From BOG-1155 sp050012495 (GTDB lineage Bacteria > Desulfobacterota > Syntrophorhabdia > Syntrophorhabdales > WCHB1-27), in NCBI GenBank assembly GCA_050012495.1, contig JBEKHB010000011.1, positions 62,001 through 126,000 on the forward strand: a DNA stretch of 64,000 nt, read 5' to 3'. The notes beneath the pieces were generated by a model. That model was not told where the DNA came from and searched no databases. It saw only the letters and a program-made list of their open reading frames with translations. Made by a program: the position numbers and the translations under genes. Positions 23,265 through 30,895 of the stretch are shown one piece after another; positions within the stretch are counted from its first letter, which is position 1, and each line of letters begins with the position of its first letter.

Positions 23265-24061
23265 TCACTCCTGCCGCTCCACTTTCTGCGGCCTCTTCCG
23301 TAGATCGTAATGCCTGTACGTCACCGGCCCCATAAGCGGGTTATTGATATACGTGATCTCATAGGTCTTGCACTCCTCCGGGATATTCAAACTCTTCAGA
23401 ATCTCGCCGACGCTTCCCGCTCTGATCTCTTCCGGGCGGTATAGGCCCTGAGAAGTAAAGAACCGCCTGTGGCCCGATAGCTCTTCTCCTGAGAAGTCCT
23501 TGACCATGTACCGGGCCACACATAGCTGCCGGGGTTCTCATAGGACTCCATGGCCTCGATAGACACGGTCCCATGGCCCCATGTCTCGACCAACTCGTTT
23601 TGGCGCACGTAGGGCAGGCCGAAGACGGCAACATGGTAATGCCATACCTTCACGCCGTACTTCTCGTATCGCTCCCACTGGATTTGGGGAACACCCAGGT
23701 ATTCAAAGGCCCCGTGGTAATAGCGCAGCTTTTTGACAAAGTTATGGAAGTGGCGGTTCGCCTGTTGTATGTCCGTCATATTCTCGGCAAACGTCAGGGT
23801 TAAGAACTTATCCCTGTTTCTCTCCGCAGAATGACGGCCTGCATTTGCGTTGATGATCCTTCTCACCTGTCTCATTGCCCTGAAGACGTTATCCAATCTG
23901 GCCTCCCTTTTCCTTGGCTCTTTGGCCTCTGTCCGCTTGCCCGGCTTTGTCCCTGTCCGTGATTGATGGTATTCGTAGGTTTCCGCGTGGTCTCCCGAGA
24001 TGACGCACTTGGCTGAGTACTTCTTGAGAACGGCTTTCGTCAGTTGTGAGGTATTAATTAA
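23265..24061 (-). pseudogene. HUH replication initiator, frameshifted
   Basis: The first frame (open from about 24061, no clear ATG) encodes a basic N-terminus, then FLTLTFAEN (motif I) and VWHYHVAVFG (metal-binding HxH). The sequence continues in another frame with ARYMVKDFSGEEL and a C-terminal half. Deleting one TG from the GTGTG at about 23517-23521 restores SYVARYMVKDF. The interruption therefore falls between the two tyrosines of the YxxxY active site. The protein resembles the intact Rep at 9311 in motif order. It is preceded by the same hairpin (24075-24104). Confidence 0.82.
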
Positions 24062-24074
24062 TCAAGTTAAGTAC

Positions 24075-24104
24075 GCCCCCGTCACGCCGCCAAGCACCGG
24101 GGGC
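24075..24104 (-). other. Second copy of the conserved Rep-associated hairpin
   Basis: On the minus strand this 30-base element matches 8836-8865 except for one C-to-G change. It lies immediately upstream of the broken rep gene. The stem GCCCCC/GGGGGC is kept, while the inner GTG/CAC pairing is weakened. Confidence 0.6.
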
Positions 24105-24112
24105 ATTTTTTT

Positions 24113-24130
24113 GGTGTCCCTATAGGTGGC
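24113..24130 (+). repeat. 18-nt direct repeat, right copy (unit 3 end)
   Basis: GGTGTCCCTATAGGTGGC, the partner of 15278-15295, with one difference and a T-run before it. Confidence 0.6.
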
Positions 24131-24258
24131 TTTCGCCCGCCTACACGGACCCTTCCTCCCGAACGCAGCTATACGCTGCCGAACGACATTCCCTTGCCAT
24201 TCAAGAGGTTAGAACGATATGATTTGTGAGGATATTCAGTGATTACGCCTGGTTGAAA

Positions 24259-24302
24259 TTCGTAATCCCTAGGTCCGGGGGTTCAAATCCCCGCGTCGGC
24301 TT
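24259..24302 (+). other. Attachment site copy 4, right boundary of the island
   Basis: A 44-base degenerate copy of the tRNA end, with one substitution (CACT to CCCT) and one extra G. The MFS gene ends only 10 bases further, so this junction marks where the ancestral tRNA flank resumes. Confidence 0.9.
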
Positions 24303-24312
24303 CTGTTTTTCG

Positions 24313-25620
24313 TTACTTCTCCGTCTTCTGATCGCGAAGTAAATATGAAGTAGGGTTCGAAAGACTGTGGGCCCTTCCGGTCCTTAAAGCCAATGTCATC
24401 CACAGAAGCGCGGCGACCAGCAAGACCGCGGGGAGGATGAGGACGGCCTTCTGCAGGTCCCTGTCCAGATGATCCGCGAGGCGGCCCACGATCTCCGGCG
24501 ACCACATGTCTCCGAACAGATGGATCATGAAAATGGAAACAGCCATCGCACTGGAGCGGACGTTGACCGGGACGGCTTCAAGGATCACCGTATTGACGGG
24601 CCCCGTGCAAAAGAACAGGAAGAAAATCGCCGCTGCGAGAAGGCCCATGGCAACCGGCGTGTTTGCCGTAATTATCCCGAAGAGCGACAGGGGGACAGAA
24701 AGCAAGACAGAGCCGCCGAGCATGAGGGCATATCCTGCGGGGGTGCGTCTTTGCCACCAGGTTGCCCCGAAACCGCCGAGCAATGTACCCGCGAGCCCTG
24801 CGACGACTATCGTGCCGCCGAAAAACATATCCGCCCCGGCAAGTGAGAGGCCGTGGGCTCGCTCGAGAAACGTGGGCCCCCAAAAAGCAAAGGCGCCCAG
24901 TGCAAAGGTGTAGGCGACATAGCCCCAGACGACGAGGCTGTACTCAACGTTGCGGAAGAGCCGGAGCACGTCGCCCGGCCCCGGTGGCGGAAGTCGATTG
25001 TCGTCGCCCGGGGCATCCGATTCTCCACGGTCCGGCTCTCGGACGAGGAGCAGCATGAAGGCCAGCAGGAGCCCTGGCGCCCCAGCCCAGAAAAAGGCGT
25101 GACGCCAGCCCGCGTATGCCGCGACCTCGCCTCCGAGGATATAACCCATTGCCGAGCCTACGGGAATTGCCACGTAGAAGACCGTCAGCGCGTTGTTCCG
25201 TGCCGCACGCGGCCAGGTGTCCGAGATGAGACCCGGGCTCAGGGTCGCGTAGCTCGCCTCTCCCACACCCACCATAGCCCTGTAGAAGAGGAGCATGCCG
25301 AAACCGTGGGCTGCGCCGGTCAGCACCGTTCCTCCGCTCCAGACCAGAATCCCCAGAATGATGAGGAGTCTCCGGGAGACACGATCACCCAGGTAGCCGA
25401 AGAAGGGAGAGGTGAGAAAGTAACCGACCATAAACGCGGTGAAGAGCCTCCCCGAGTCCCCATAGCTCACGCCGAACTCGGCCGCCATGGGGGTGCGCAC
25501 GGCGTTCAGCACATACCGGTCCAGGTAGTTGAAGAGGTTGAGCCCTGTAAGGACGCACAAGAGCCGGACGGGCGACGTCTTTTTCACAAGACCCCGTCCG
25601 GAGAGCAAAAACCGGCTCAC
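24313..25620 (-). CDS. MFS transporter, Spinster-like
   Basis: The 435-residue protein has 12 hydrophobic segments and the MFS signature GYLGDRVSRRLL between helices 2 and 3. The early LNLFNYLDRYVLNAV motif is characteristic of the Spinster-type (Spns) branch that moves lipids or organic anions. The GTG start overlaps the stop of the upstream metallo-beta-lactamase-fold gene (GTGA). A GTG 11 codons downstream, with an ACGGGG sequence before it, is an alternative start. Its 3' end abuts the island's right att copy, so it lay directly beyond tRNA-Thr before the insertion. Substrate unknown. Confidence 0.88.
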   Translation of the reverse strand: MSRFLLSGRGLVKKTSPVRLLCVLTGLNLFNYLDRYVLNAVRTPMAAEFGVSYGDSGRLFTAFMVGYFLTSPFFGYLGDRVSRRLLIILGILVWSGGTVLTGAAHGFGMLLFYRAMVGVGEASYATLSPGLISDTWPRAARNNALTVFYVAIPVGSAMGYILGGEVAAYAGWRHAFFWAGAPGLLLAFMLLLVREPDRGESDAPGDDNRLPPPGPGDVLRLFRNVEYSLVVWGYVAYTFALGAFAFWGPTFLERAHGLSLAGADMFFGGTIVVAGLAGTLLGGFGATWWQRRTPAGYALMLGGSVLLSVPLSLFGIITANTPVAMGLLAAAIFFLFFCTGPVNTVILEAVPVNVRSSAMAVSIFMIHLFGDMWSPEIVGRLADHLDRDLQKAVLILPAVLLVAALLWMTLALRTGRAHSLSNPTSYLLRDQKTEK

Positions 25621-26360
25621 TTCATCCGGCGGACACGGACCTCTATCTCGGGGGTGTCCTTCAGCAGCGCGACAAGCCGGGAAGTATCCGAATCGCCGTA
25701 ATGATAAGGGTAGAGCACCTTCGGCTTGAATGCCCTCGCCCCATCGGCAACCATTTCCGGCGTCATGGTATACGGCAAGTTCATGGGCAGGAACGCATAG
25801 TCGATGCCCTTCAATGCCTTCATCTCCGGGGTATTCTCGGTATCGCCCGCGATGTAGACGCGCGTCTCCCCGAAGGTCAGGACGTAGCCGTTTCCGTCCC
25901 CCCTCGGATGATAGAAGGCGCCGTCAGGCCGCTTGTGGACGAGATTGTAAGCGGGCACCGCCTCGATCCGTATCCCCATAATCGTGAGGACGTCACCGTT
26001 TTTCATCACCGTACCGCCCCCTCCCTGCCCGGCGCATAGCCTGGTGAGCACCACGACGGTCTTCTCGGTGCGCACCTTTTTCAGCGCGCCGGGGCTCAGG
26101 TGATCGCGGTGCTCGTGGGTAAGGATGACCATGTCGGCCTTTGGGAGCTGCCCGTAATCAGCTAACTGATCAAAGGGGTCGACATGGATGATCTTGCCGC
26201 CGAACCGCAGCATGAGCGATGCATGGCCGATAAACGTGATCTCCAGGTTGCCGGCAGACGTGGTGATGGTATCTGTTTCAAACGGCTCACCGGCAAGGAC
26301 CGAGCCCGCGCAGAAGACTACTAACCCCAGGGCCGCCAGCACCGCTGCTCCTGTCATCAC
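25617..26360 (-). CDS. Exported metallo-beta-lactamase-fold hydrolase
   Basis: The 247-residue protein has a signal peptide (LAALGLVVFCAGSVLAGEP) and an MBL domain. The motifs are FIGHASLMLRFGGKIIHVDPF, THEHRDHLSP (the metal-binding HxHxDH), YIAGDTENTPEM (Asp ligand) and PYHYGDSD. The layout is that of the UPF0173/RomA-like branch, in which no beta-lactamase activity is implied. It overlaps the MFS gene by 4 bases, so hydrolase and exporter are coupled. The substrate cannot be read from the sequence. Confidence 0.9.
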   Translation of the reverse strand: MMTGAAVLAALGLVVFCAGSVLAGEPFETDTITTSAGNLEITFIGHASLMLRFGGKIIHVDPFDQLADYGQLPKADMVILTHEHRDHLSPGALKKVRTEKTVVVLTRLCAGQGGGGTVMKNGDVLTIMGIRIEAVPAYNLVHKRPDGAFYHPRGDGNGYVLTFGETRVYIAGDTENTPEMKALKGIDYAFLPMNLPYTMTPEMVADGARAFKPKVLYPYHYGDSDTSRLVALLKDTPEIEVRVRRMK

Positions 26361-26421
26361 ATCCCTCCTTTTCGTCTCTTTCGGTAGCTTCTTTACATTG
26401 TAGAGGGCAAGGAGGATGGTG

Positions 26422-27388
26422 TCAAGAAATTGCTCTTCCGCTCTGCCGCCAGCTTTGCACCTGGTTTCTGCCGTTCTGCTTTGCCGAGTAGAGAAAATCG
26501 TCGGCGAGCTGAAGCAAATCTGAGGGAACTTGGTCCTTTTGAGGGATCAGGGCAGCCACTCCGAAACTCAGGGTCACGTGATCCGCCGCCGTTGAAAAAC
26601 GGTGGGGTATCCCGATCTCATCCATTTTTTCTCTCACTTTGTACGCAACCGTCTCGGCGCCCTTCGCGTCGGTATTGGGCAGGACGCACGTAAACTCCTC
26701 GCCGCCGTAGCGGGCTACCAGGTCTCCCGACCGCCTGACCACGGAAACCAGGGCATCCGCGACCCGCCGCAGGCAGTCATCTCCCTCCAGATGCCCGTAG
26801 TGATCATTGAACTCCTTGAAAAAATCTATATCCATGAGAACAAGCGACAAGGGGTGCTGCTCCCGCATGCAGCGGCGCCTCGGCTTGCGTGCGCTCGGTG
26901 ATATCGTAGGCAAAGGCCATGACGCCGGCAACTTCCCCTTTCTTGTCATAATAGGGAATCTTGTCGTACTGGGCCCACCCCTTTGCCCCGGAAGAGAGCG
27001 TGTATTCCTCTATAACCCCCAACTTCGGCTCCCCGGAGGCGATGATCTCTTTATTGTTGGCTTCCATCTTCTTTGCCTGATCGAAGGGAAACACCTCATA
27101 CAAAGTTTTGCCGACAACGGCTTCGGCGGGCAAGCCCAAATCACGGACGGCCATACTGCTGACGCGGCGGATACGCCCCTCCGCGTCAAAGTACCAGACT
27201 CTCGCCCTTATCGAATCAAATACGGCGCTGTATTTCTCCCTTTGTATCTTGAGCCCTTCCTCCAGTTGTGTGTGCTCGATGTCCGCCGATCTGAGCGCGG
27301 CGACCTGCCGCCGCAGTTCTCCCAACTCTTCGAGGAGCTCCTTTTTCGTCATAGTTTCGTTTTTAATCAAGACACCTTGACTTCGCAC
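26422..27388 (-). pseudogene. PAS-GGDEF diguanylate cyclase with internal deletion and frameshift
   Basis: The upstream frame (27388 to 26804) encodes a coiled segment and a PAS domain ending in FAYDITERTQAEA. The downstream frame (26949 to 26422) encodes a GGDEF domain beginning at REQHPLSLVLMDIDFFKEFN and holding the active motif RYGGEEF. They meet near 26870-26890 in different frames. The first part of the GGDEF domain (the GLANRR-type segment) is absent, so the lesion is a deletion that also shifted the frame. The active-site half is preserved, but no continuous product is possible without frameshifting. Confidence 0.8.
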
Positions 27389-27478
27389 TGATTAGTTATC
27401 GGCGGAGATGCATAGTATCTTAAACGTCGCCCACCGCCCGGGTTGATCAGGCTTTTGACGTGATGTGTCCACTATTTC

Positions 27479-28711
27479 TTATTGAATTATTGAAGGACGC
27501 CCCGGCTCACGCCTATGGCCGAGATGTGTGGAGAAAAAAGTCGCAGTGCCGAGCAGCATAAATGCAGTACTTGCAGAGGCGCACATCATCAAGGCCATCG
27601 GAAAGGCTGTTCCATCGTGCAAATAGCTGACCAATGCCGAAGCGAGGGCTCCAACGATCATCTGCATGCCTCCGATCAATGCCGACGCACTGCCCGCATT
27701 TCGAGAAAACCGTTGCAGCGCCAATCCCATCGCGTTCGGCATGATAGAAGCGAAACAGAAGAGAAAGCAGAATATGAGGCCGAGCGTTGCCATTTTAGGA
27801 AGAAATCCCCTATAGCTTCCGGCCAGCAGGAGCAGGCCTATTGAGGATTGCACAACGGTGCAGACGAGCAGCACGCGTCTGATGTCGTACTTTTTGAGCA
27901 GCACCCTGTTGACCTGGTTGGCGGCGATCAACGAGCACGCATTGACCCCGTATATCCAGCCGAACTCCGTTGGAGTAAAACCAAATAGATCGATGAATAC
28001 AAAAGGAGAGCCGGTGATGTAGGAAAAGAGGCACGCTGTCGCTGCTGAGGCCGCCCCGGCGTACACGATGAATTCTCGCTCTTTAAAGACGTTGAGATAC
28101 TCCCTAACTATATTCCCCGGTCGAAGAGAGACGGACAGGTCCGCCTGCCTGGTCTCATGAAGCAGCCGCTCCACGGCAAAAAGCACGACTACGGCAATTG
28201 CGGCGAGGACGCCGAAGATGAATCTCCAGCCGAGCAGCGTGACTACCATGCCGCCTATGGTCGGAGCGATAATAGGGGCGATACCGAATATCATCATGAG
28301 CATGGACAATGCCCGGGCTATCTCGCTTCCGGAAAATAGATCACGGACAATAGCCCTGCTGCCCACCATCCCCACGCAGGCGCCTACGGCCAGAAAGAAC
28401 CTTAGGGCGATCAGATAATCGATGGACGGCGACAATGCGCAGCCAAGGGCGGCACATATATACAGGAGGAGCCCAAGGACTATGGGTTTTTTCCTCCCAT
28501 AGCGGTCGAGCATCGGCCCGTACGCCAACTGCCCTATCGAGATGCCGATAAAATAGCTGGTGAGGCTAAGATCGACGTGGGCCATATCGGTTCTCAGGCT
28601 GCGGGCTATTGCCTGAAAACCGGGCAGATACATGTCCGTGGAGAAGGGACCTATGGCTGCCAGGGCGCCAAGGACGAGCATGATCAGGTTGTGTTGTTTC
28701 CGGGCGGTCAC
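27479..28711 (-). CDS. Bcr/CflA family MFS drug exporter
   Basis: The 410-residue protein has 12 membrane helices and the Bcr/CflA markers: LGALAAIGPFSTDMYLPGF at the N-terminus, GQLAYGPMLDRYGRKKPI (MFS motif A), and RAIVRDLFSGSEIARALSM. The family extrudes bicyclomycin, chloramphenicol, sulphonamides and other small molecules. The GTG start is preceded by AGGA. It is flanked by two degenerate genes and appears to be a single-gene unit. Confidence 0.92.
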   Translation of the reverse strand: MTARKQHNLIMLVLGALAAIGPFSTDMYLPGFQAIARSLRTDMAHVDLSLTSYFIGISIGQLAYGPMLDRYGRKKPIVLGLLLYICAALGCALSPSIDYLIALRFFLAVGACVGMVGSRAIVRDLFSGSEIARALSMLMMIFGIAPIIAPTIGGMVVTLLGWRFIFGVLAAIAVVVLFAVERLLHETRQADLSVSLRPGNIVREYLNVFKEREFIVYAGAASAATACLFSYITGSPFVFIDLFGFTPTEFGWIYGVNACSLIAANQVNRVLLKKYDIRRVLLVCTVVQSSIGLLLLAGSYRGFLPKMATLGLIFCFLFCFASIMPNAMGLALQRFSRNAGSASALIGGMQMIVGALASALVSYLHDGTAFPMALMMCASASTAFMLLGTATFFSTHLGHRREPGRPSIIQ

Positions 28712-28738
28712 CCACTCATCCTGCTCGTGTCATGTCAC

Positions 28739-29090
28739 TCATGATCCGCTCCGTTCATGGAGGACGATCTTTTCCCAGTCTGCCATCGCTCTTTCCCCCT
28801 CGCTGAAAACCTGCGAAAGCATCTTCTCTCGCAATCTTGCGCGCATCTCATGACGCGCGAGTATCCCGGCCCGGCCCGCGGCGCGGTTTTCCAGCCCTCC
28901 GGCCCTCCAAAAATAAGATCGAGGATGTGGACCGCCTTTCCGCCCGCGAGGGCGAGCGAATCACGACACATAGCGCAGTAGGTCACCCAGTCGTGCCGAG
29001 CCAGGCCGGCCCTTCTCTTTGCCACGTCTCCAGCCCGAGGGCCGGGTTGGCCGAGGACATGAGCCCGCCGTGGCCGCAGAGGCTGCACTC
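28739..29090 (-). pseudogene. Remnant of an Fe-S/disulfide-oxidoreductase-type protein (C-terminal part)
   Basis: Three frames in succession give CSLCGHGGLMSSANPALG, then VTYCAMCRDSLALAGGKAVH followed by ILDLIFGG, then MRARLREKMLSQVF and a short tail to the stop at 28739. Together they match the C-terminal region of CCG-type or dicluster-binding oxidoreductases (CCGxGG, then YCAMCRD, then HLLDLLFGG). At least two frameshifts and an upstream TAA make it non-functional. It lies 22 bases after the aldehyde oxidoreductase stop and was probably once a redox partner of that enzyme (inference). Confidence 0.65.
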
Positions 29091-29112
29091 TTATGGGTAC
29101 AACATATTCGCG

Positions 29113-30825
29113 CTAAAACGTAAGCGTGGAGTCTATCTCCTCCTCCGGCACGTCAAAGATGAGGCCGGACGGCACCAGGGGCTCTTTTGTGAAAAAATCG
29201 GGCAAACGGTCGTCTTTGCTGGTAAATCCAGCCGCCTCGTTGAATTTCCTTTCTGCCTTCAGTACCGATGTTCCCAGGTTCATCAGGTAGTTCTCATCCG
29301 GCGCCTGGCCTGTGACCGCCGTGGCACAATCAATAAGATGCTTTTGCAGTTCAGGCATATCGAGCAGTGGCAGGGAAGCAAAAAGACACATGCCGAGACT
29401 GTCGATGGCTGCGAAGTACCGTTGCAGGAAGCCCGAGACCATGCCCTGTCCGGTCGATGCGGCCGGATTGTAGTCCGGGTTTGCCGGACTGGGGAGCGCA
29501 TTGCCGCACGTGTGGTCGGCTCCCATGGGTGAAGTCGCGTAGGTTACCCCCGTGCCTTTCAGGACACGAGGATCGTAGGCGGCGAGGGATTGTCCCTTCA
29601 CCTGCGGGATCCTCTTCACCCCGAGCTTCAGCCCGGTATTCAGGCAGCCATTGCCTATCATCATCCCTCTGTCTGTTCCTTTGCCCACTTCCTCGATCAG
29701 GGCATAGGCAGCCTTTCCATCCCCCCACGGCAAGAGACCTGCTTCCATAGCAATGGCGACTGACGCTCCCACATCCATGGTATCAAGGCCGAGGTCGTTG
29801 CAGAGACGGTTGATGCGGGCTATATCGTCGAGGTTGCTGATACAGCAGTTGGAGCCGACGAGACCCAGGGTCTCGTACTCGAGGCCTGACACGATCTCGT
29901 TGCCCTGCTCATCGGTATAGACGTTCGAACAGTTGATAATGCAGCCGTTCATGCAGCGGTGAACCGACTTGCTGTTTGGTCTTTTCGCCATGGTCTGGGC
30001 CATGAACTCGCCTGAAATCTTCTCGGCGCCTTCGAACTGGCCGATAGAGTAATTCTTTGTGGGGAGACAGCCGGCGCTGTTGATCATCATGACAAGGAGC
30101 GGAGTCCCGAGCTGTTTCAGACCTTCCATGAGCGGATGGGAGAGTATGCCCTTCGAAAGAGCGGCTGCAGCCTCTTTGAGCGTCGCCGCGTCACTCACCT
30201 CTACGCCGTCAGCCCCCGTGTCATCGATGATTACGGCCTTCAGGTTCTTCGATCCCATCACGGCCCCTAATCCGCCCCGGGCAGCTATCCTGATCCGAAA
30301 ATCGGGTGAGGTGACCGATACGGAAGCCGCCTTCAAGAGGGCTTCACCGGCCTGACCAATGGTGATAAGGGCGCAGTCGCTTCCATGGTCGGAGCGAAGC
30401 CTGCTGGTCGTCTCATAATTGCCCAGGCCCCTGAACCCGCCCGCCTCGATAAAGTTTACCCCGTCCTTGGTTACCTTTACGGCCACCATGCCTTTCGAGA
30501 CCCCCTCGACGACGATACCCTGTACGCCGAGGCGTGCCATTTTCTGTGCCGCCGCCCCTCCCGCGTTGGCCTCTTTTATGGTGTTCGTGAGCGGGCTCTT
30601 CGCACCTACGGAGAGGCGACCGTTATTGGGTGCGGCTGTCCCGGCAAGGATGCCGGCGGCGAAGACGAGCTTGTTCTCTTTTCCGAGGGCATCTGTCTTG
30701 GCCGGGATTTCTTCGCTCACGATCTTCGACGTCAGTCCCCTTCCTCCGAGATTGGCGTACACAGGAGGTACGTCTTCATACCGGTACCGATTGGCTTCAA
30801 GGTCGATCCGCAGTAGTTTTTTCAT
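29113..30825 (-). CDS. Aldehyde:ferredoxin oxidoreductase family tungsten enzyme
   Basis: The 570-residue protein has the AOR N-terminal domain, GGRGLTSKIVSEEIPAKTD and GILAGTAAPNNGRLSVGAKSPLTN, followed by AARGGLGAVMGSKNLKAV. It also has a Cys cluster (RCMNGCIINCSNVY) with a later Cys (SLGMCLF) for the 4Fe-4S centre. The family oxidises aldehydes to acids with a bis-pterin tungsten cofactor and ferredoxin. It is the last intact gene of the minus-strand redox series, 70 bases after mftF. A strong AAAAGGAG site precedes the start. A likely role is oxidation of the aldehyde produced by the mycofactocin-linked dehydrogenase (inference). Confidence 0.92.
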   Translation of the reverse strand: MKKLLRIDLEANRYRYEDVPPVYANLGGRGLTSKIVSEEIPAKTDALGKENKLVFAAGILAGTAAPNNGRLSVGAKSPLTNTIKEANAGGAAAQKMARLGVQGIVVEGVSKGMVAVKVTKDGVNFIEAGGFRGLGNYETTSRLRSDHGSDCALITIGQAGEALLKAASVSVTSPDFRIRIAARGGLGAVMGSKNLKAVIIDDTGADGVEVSDAATLKEAAAALSKGILSHPLMEGLKQLGTPLLVMMINSAGCLPTKNYSIGQFEGAEKISGEFMAQTMAKRPNSKSVHRCMNGCIINCSNVYTDEQGNEIVSGLEYETLGLVGSNCCISNLDDIARINRLCNDLGLDTMDVGASVAIAMEAGLLPWGDGKAAYALIEEVGKGTDRGMMIGNGCLNTGLKLGVKRIPQVKGQSLAAYDPRVLKGTGVTYATSPMGADHTCGNALPSPANPDYNPAASTGQGMVSGFLQRYFAAIDSLGMCLFASLPLLDMPELQKHLIDCATAVTGQAPDENYLMNLGTSVLKAERKFNEAAGFTSKDDRLPDFFTKEPLVPSGLIFDVPEEEIDSTLTF

Positions 30826-30895
30826 TTTCGTCTCCTTTTTTTATTTGGCCCGGCTCTTTCGCAGCCAAGGTCTTTCGAACTCTCGATTCACCCGA

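Larger units (their letters stand above)
15229..24302. mobile_element. Island unit 3: cargo-rich, decayed element
   Basis: Bounded by att copies 3 and 4. It carries an orphan XRE antitoxin, a TacAT pair, a hicB with broken hicA, a riboswitch-controlled surface protein operon and a frameshifted HUH Rep with its hairpin. It has no integrase and is probably immobile on its own. The Rep end lies next to the right att copy, while in unit 1 it lies next to the left one, so unit 3 has been rearranged or is a fusion of parts. Confidence 0.75.
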
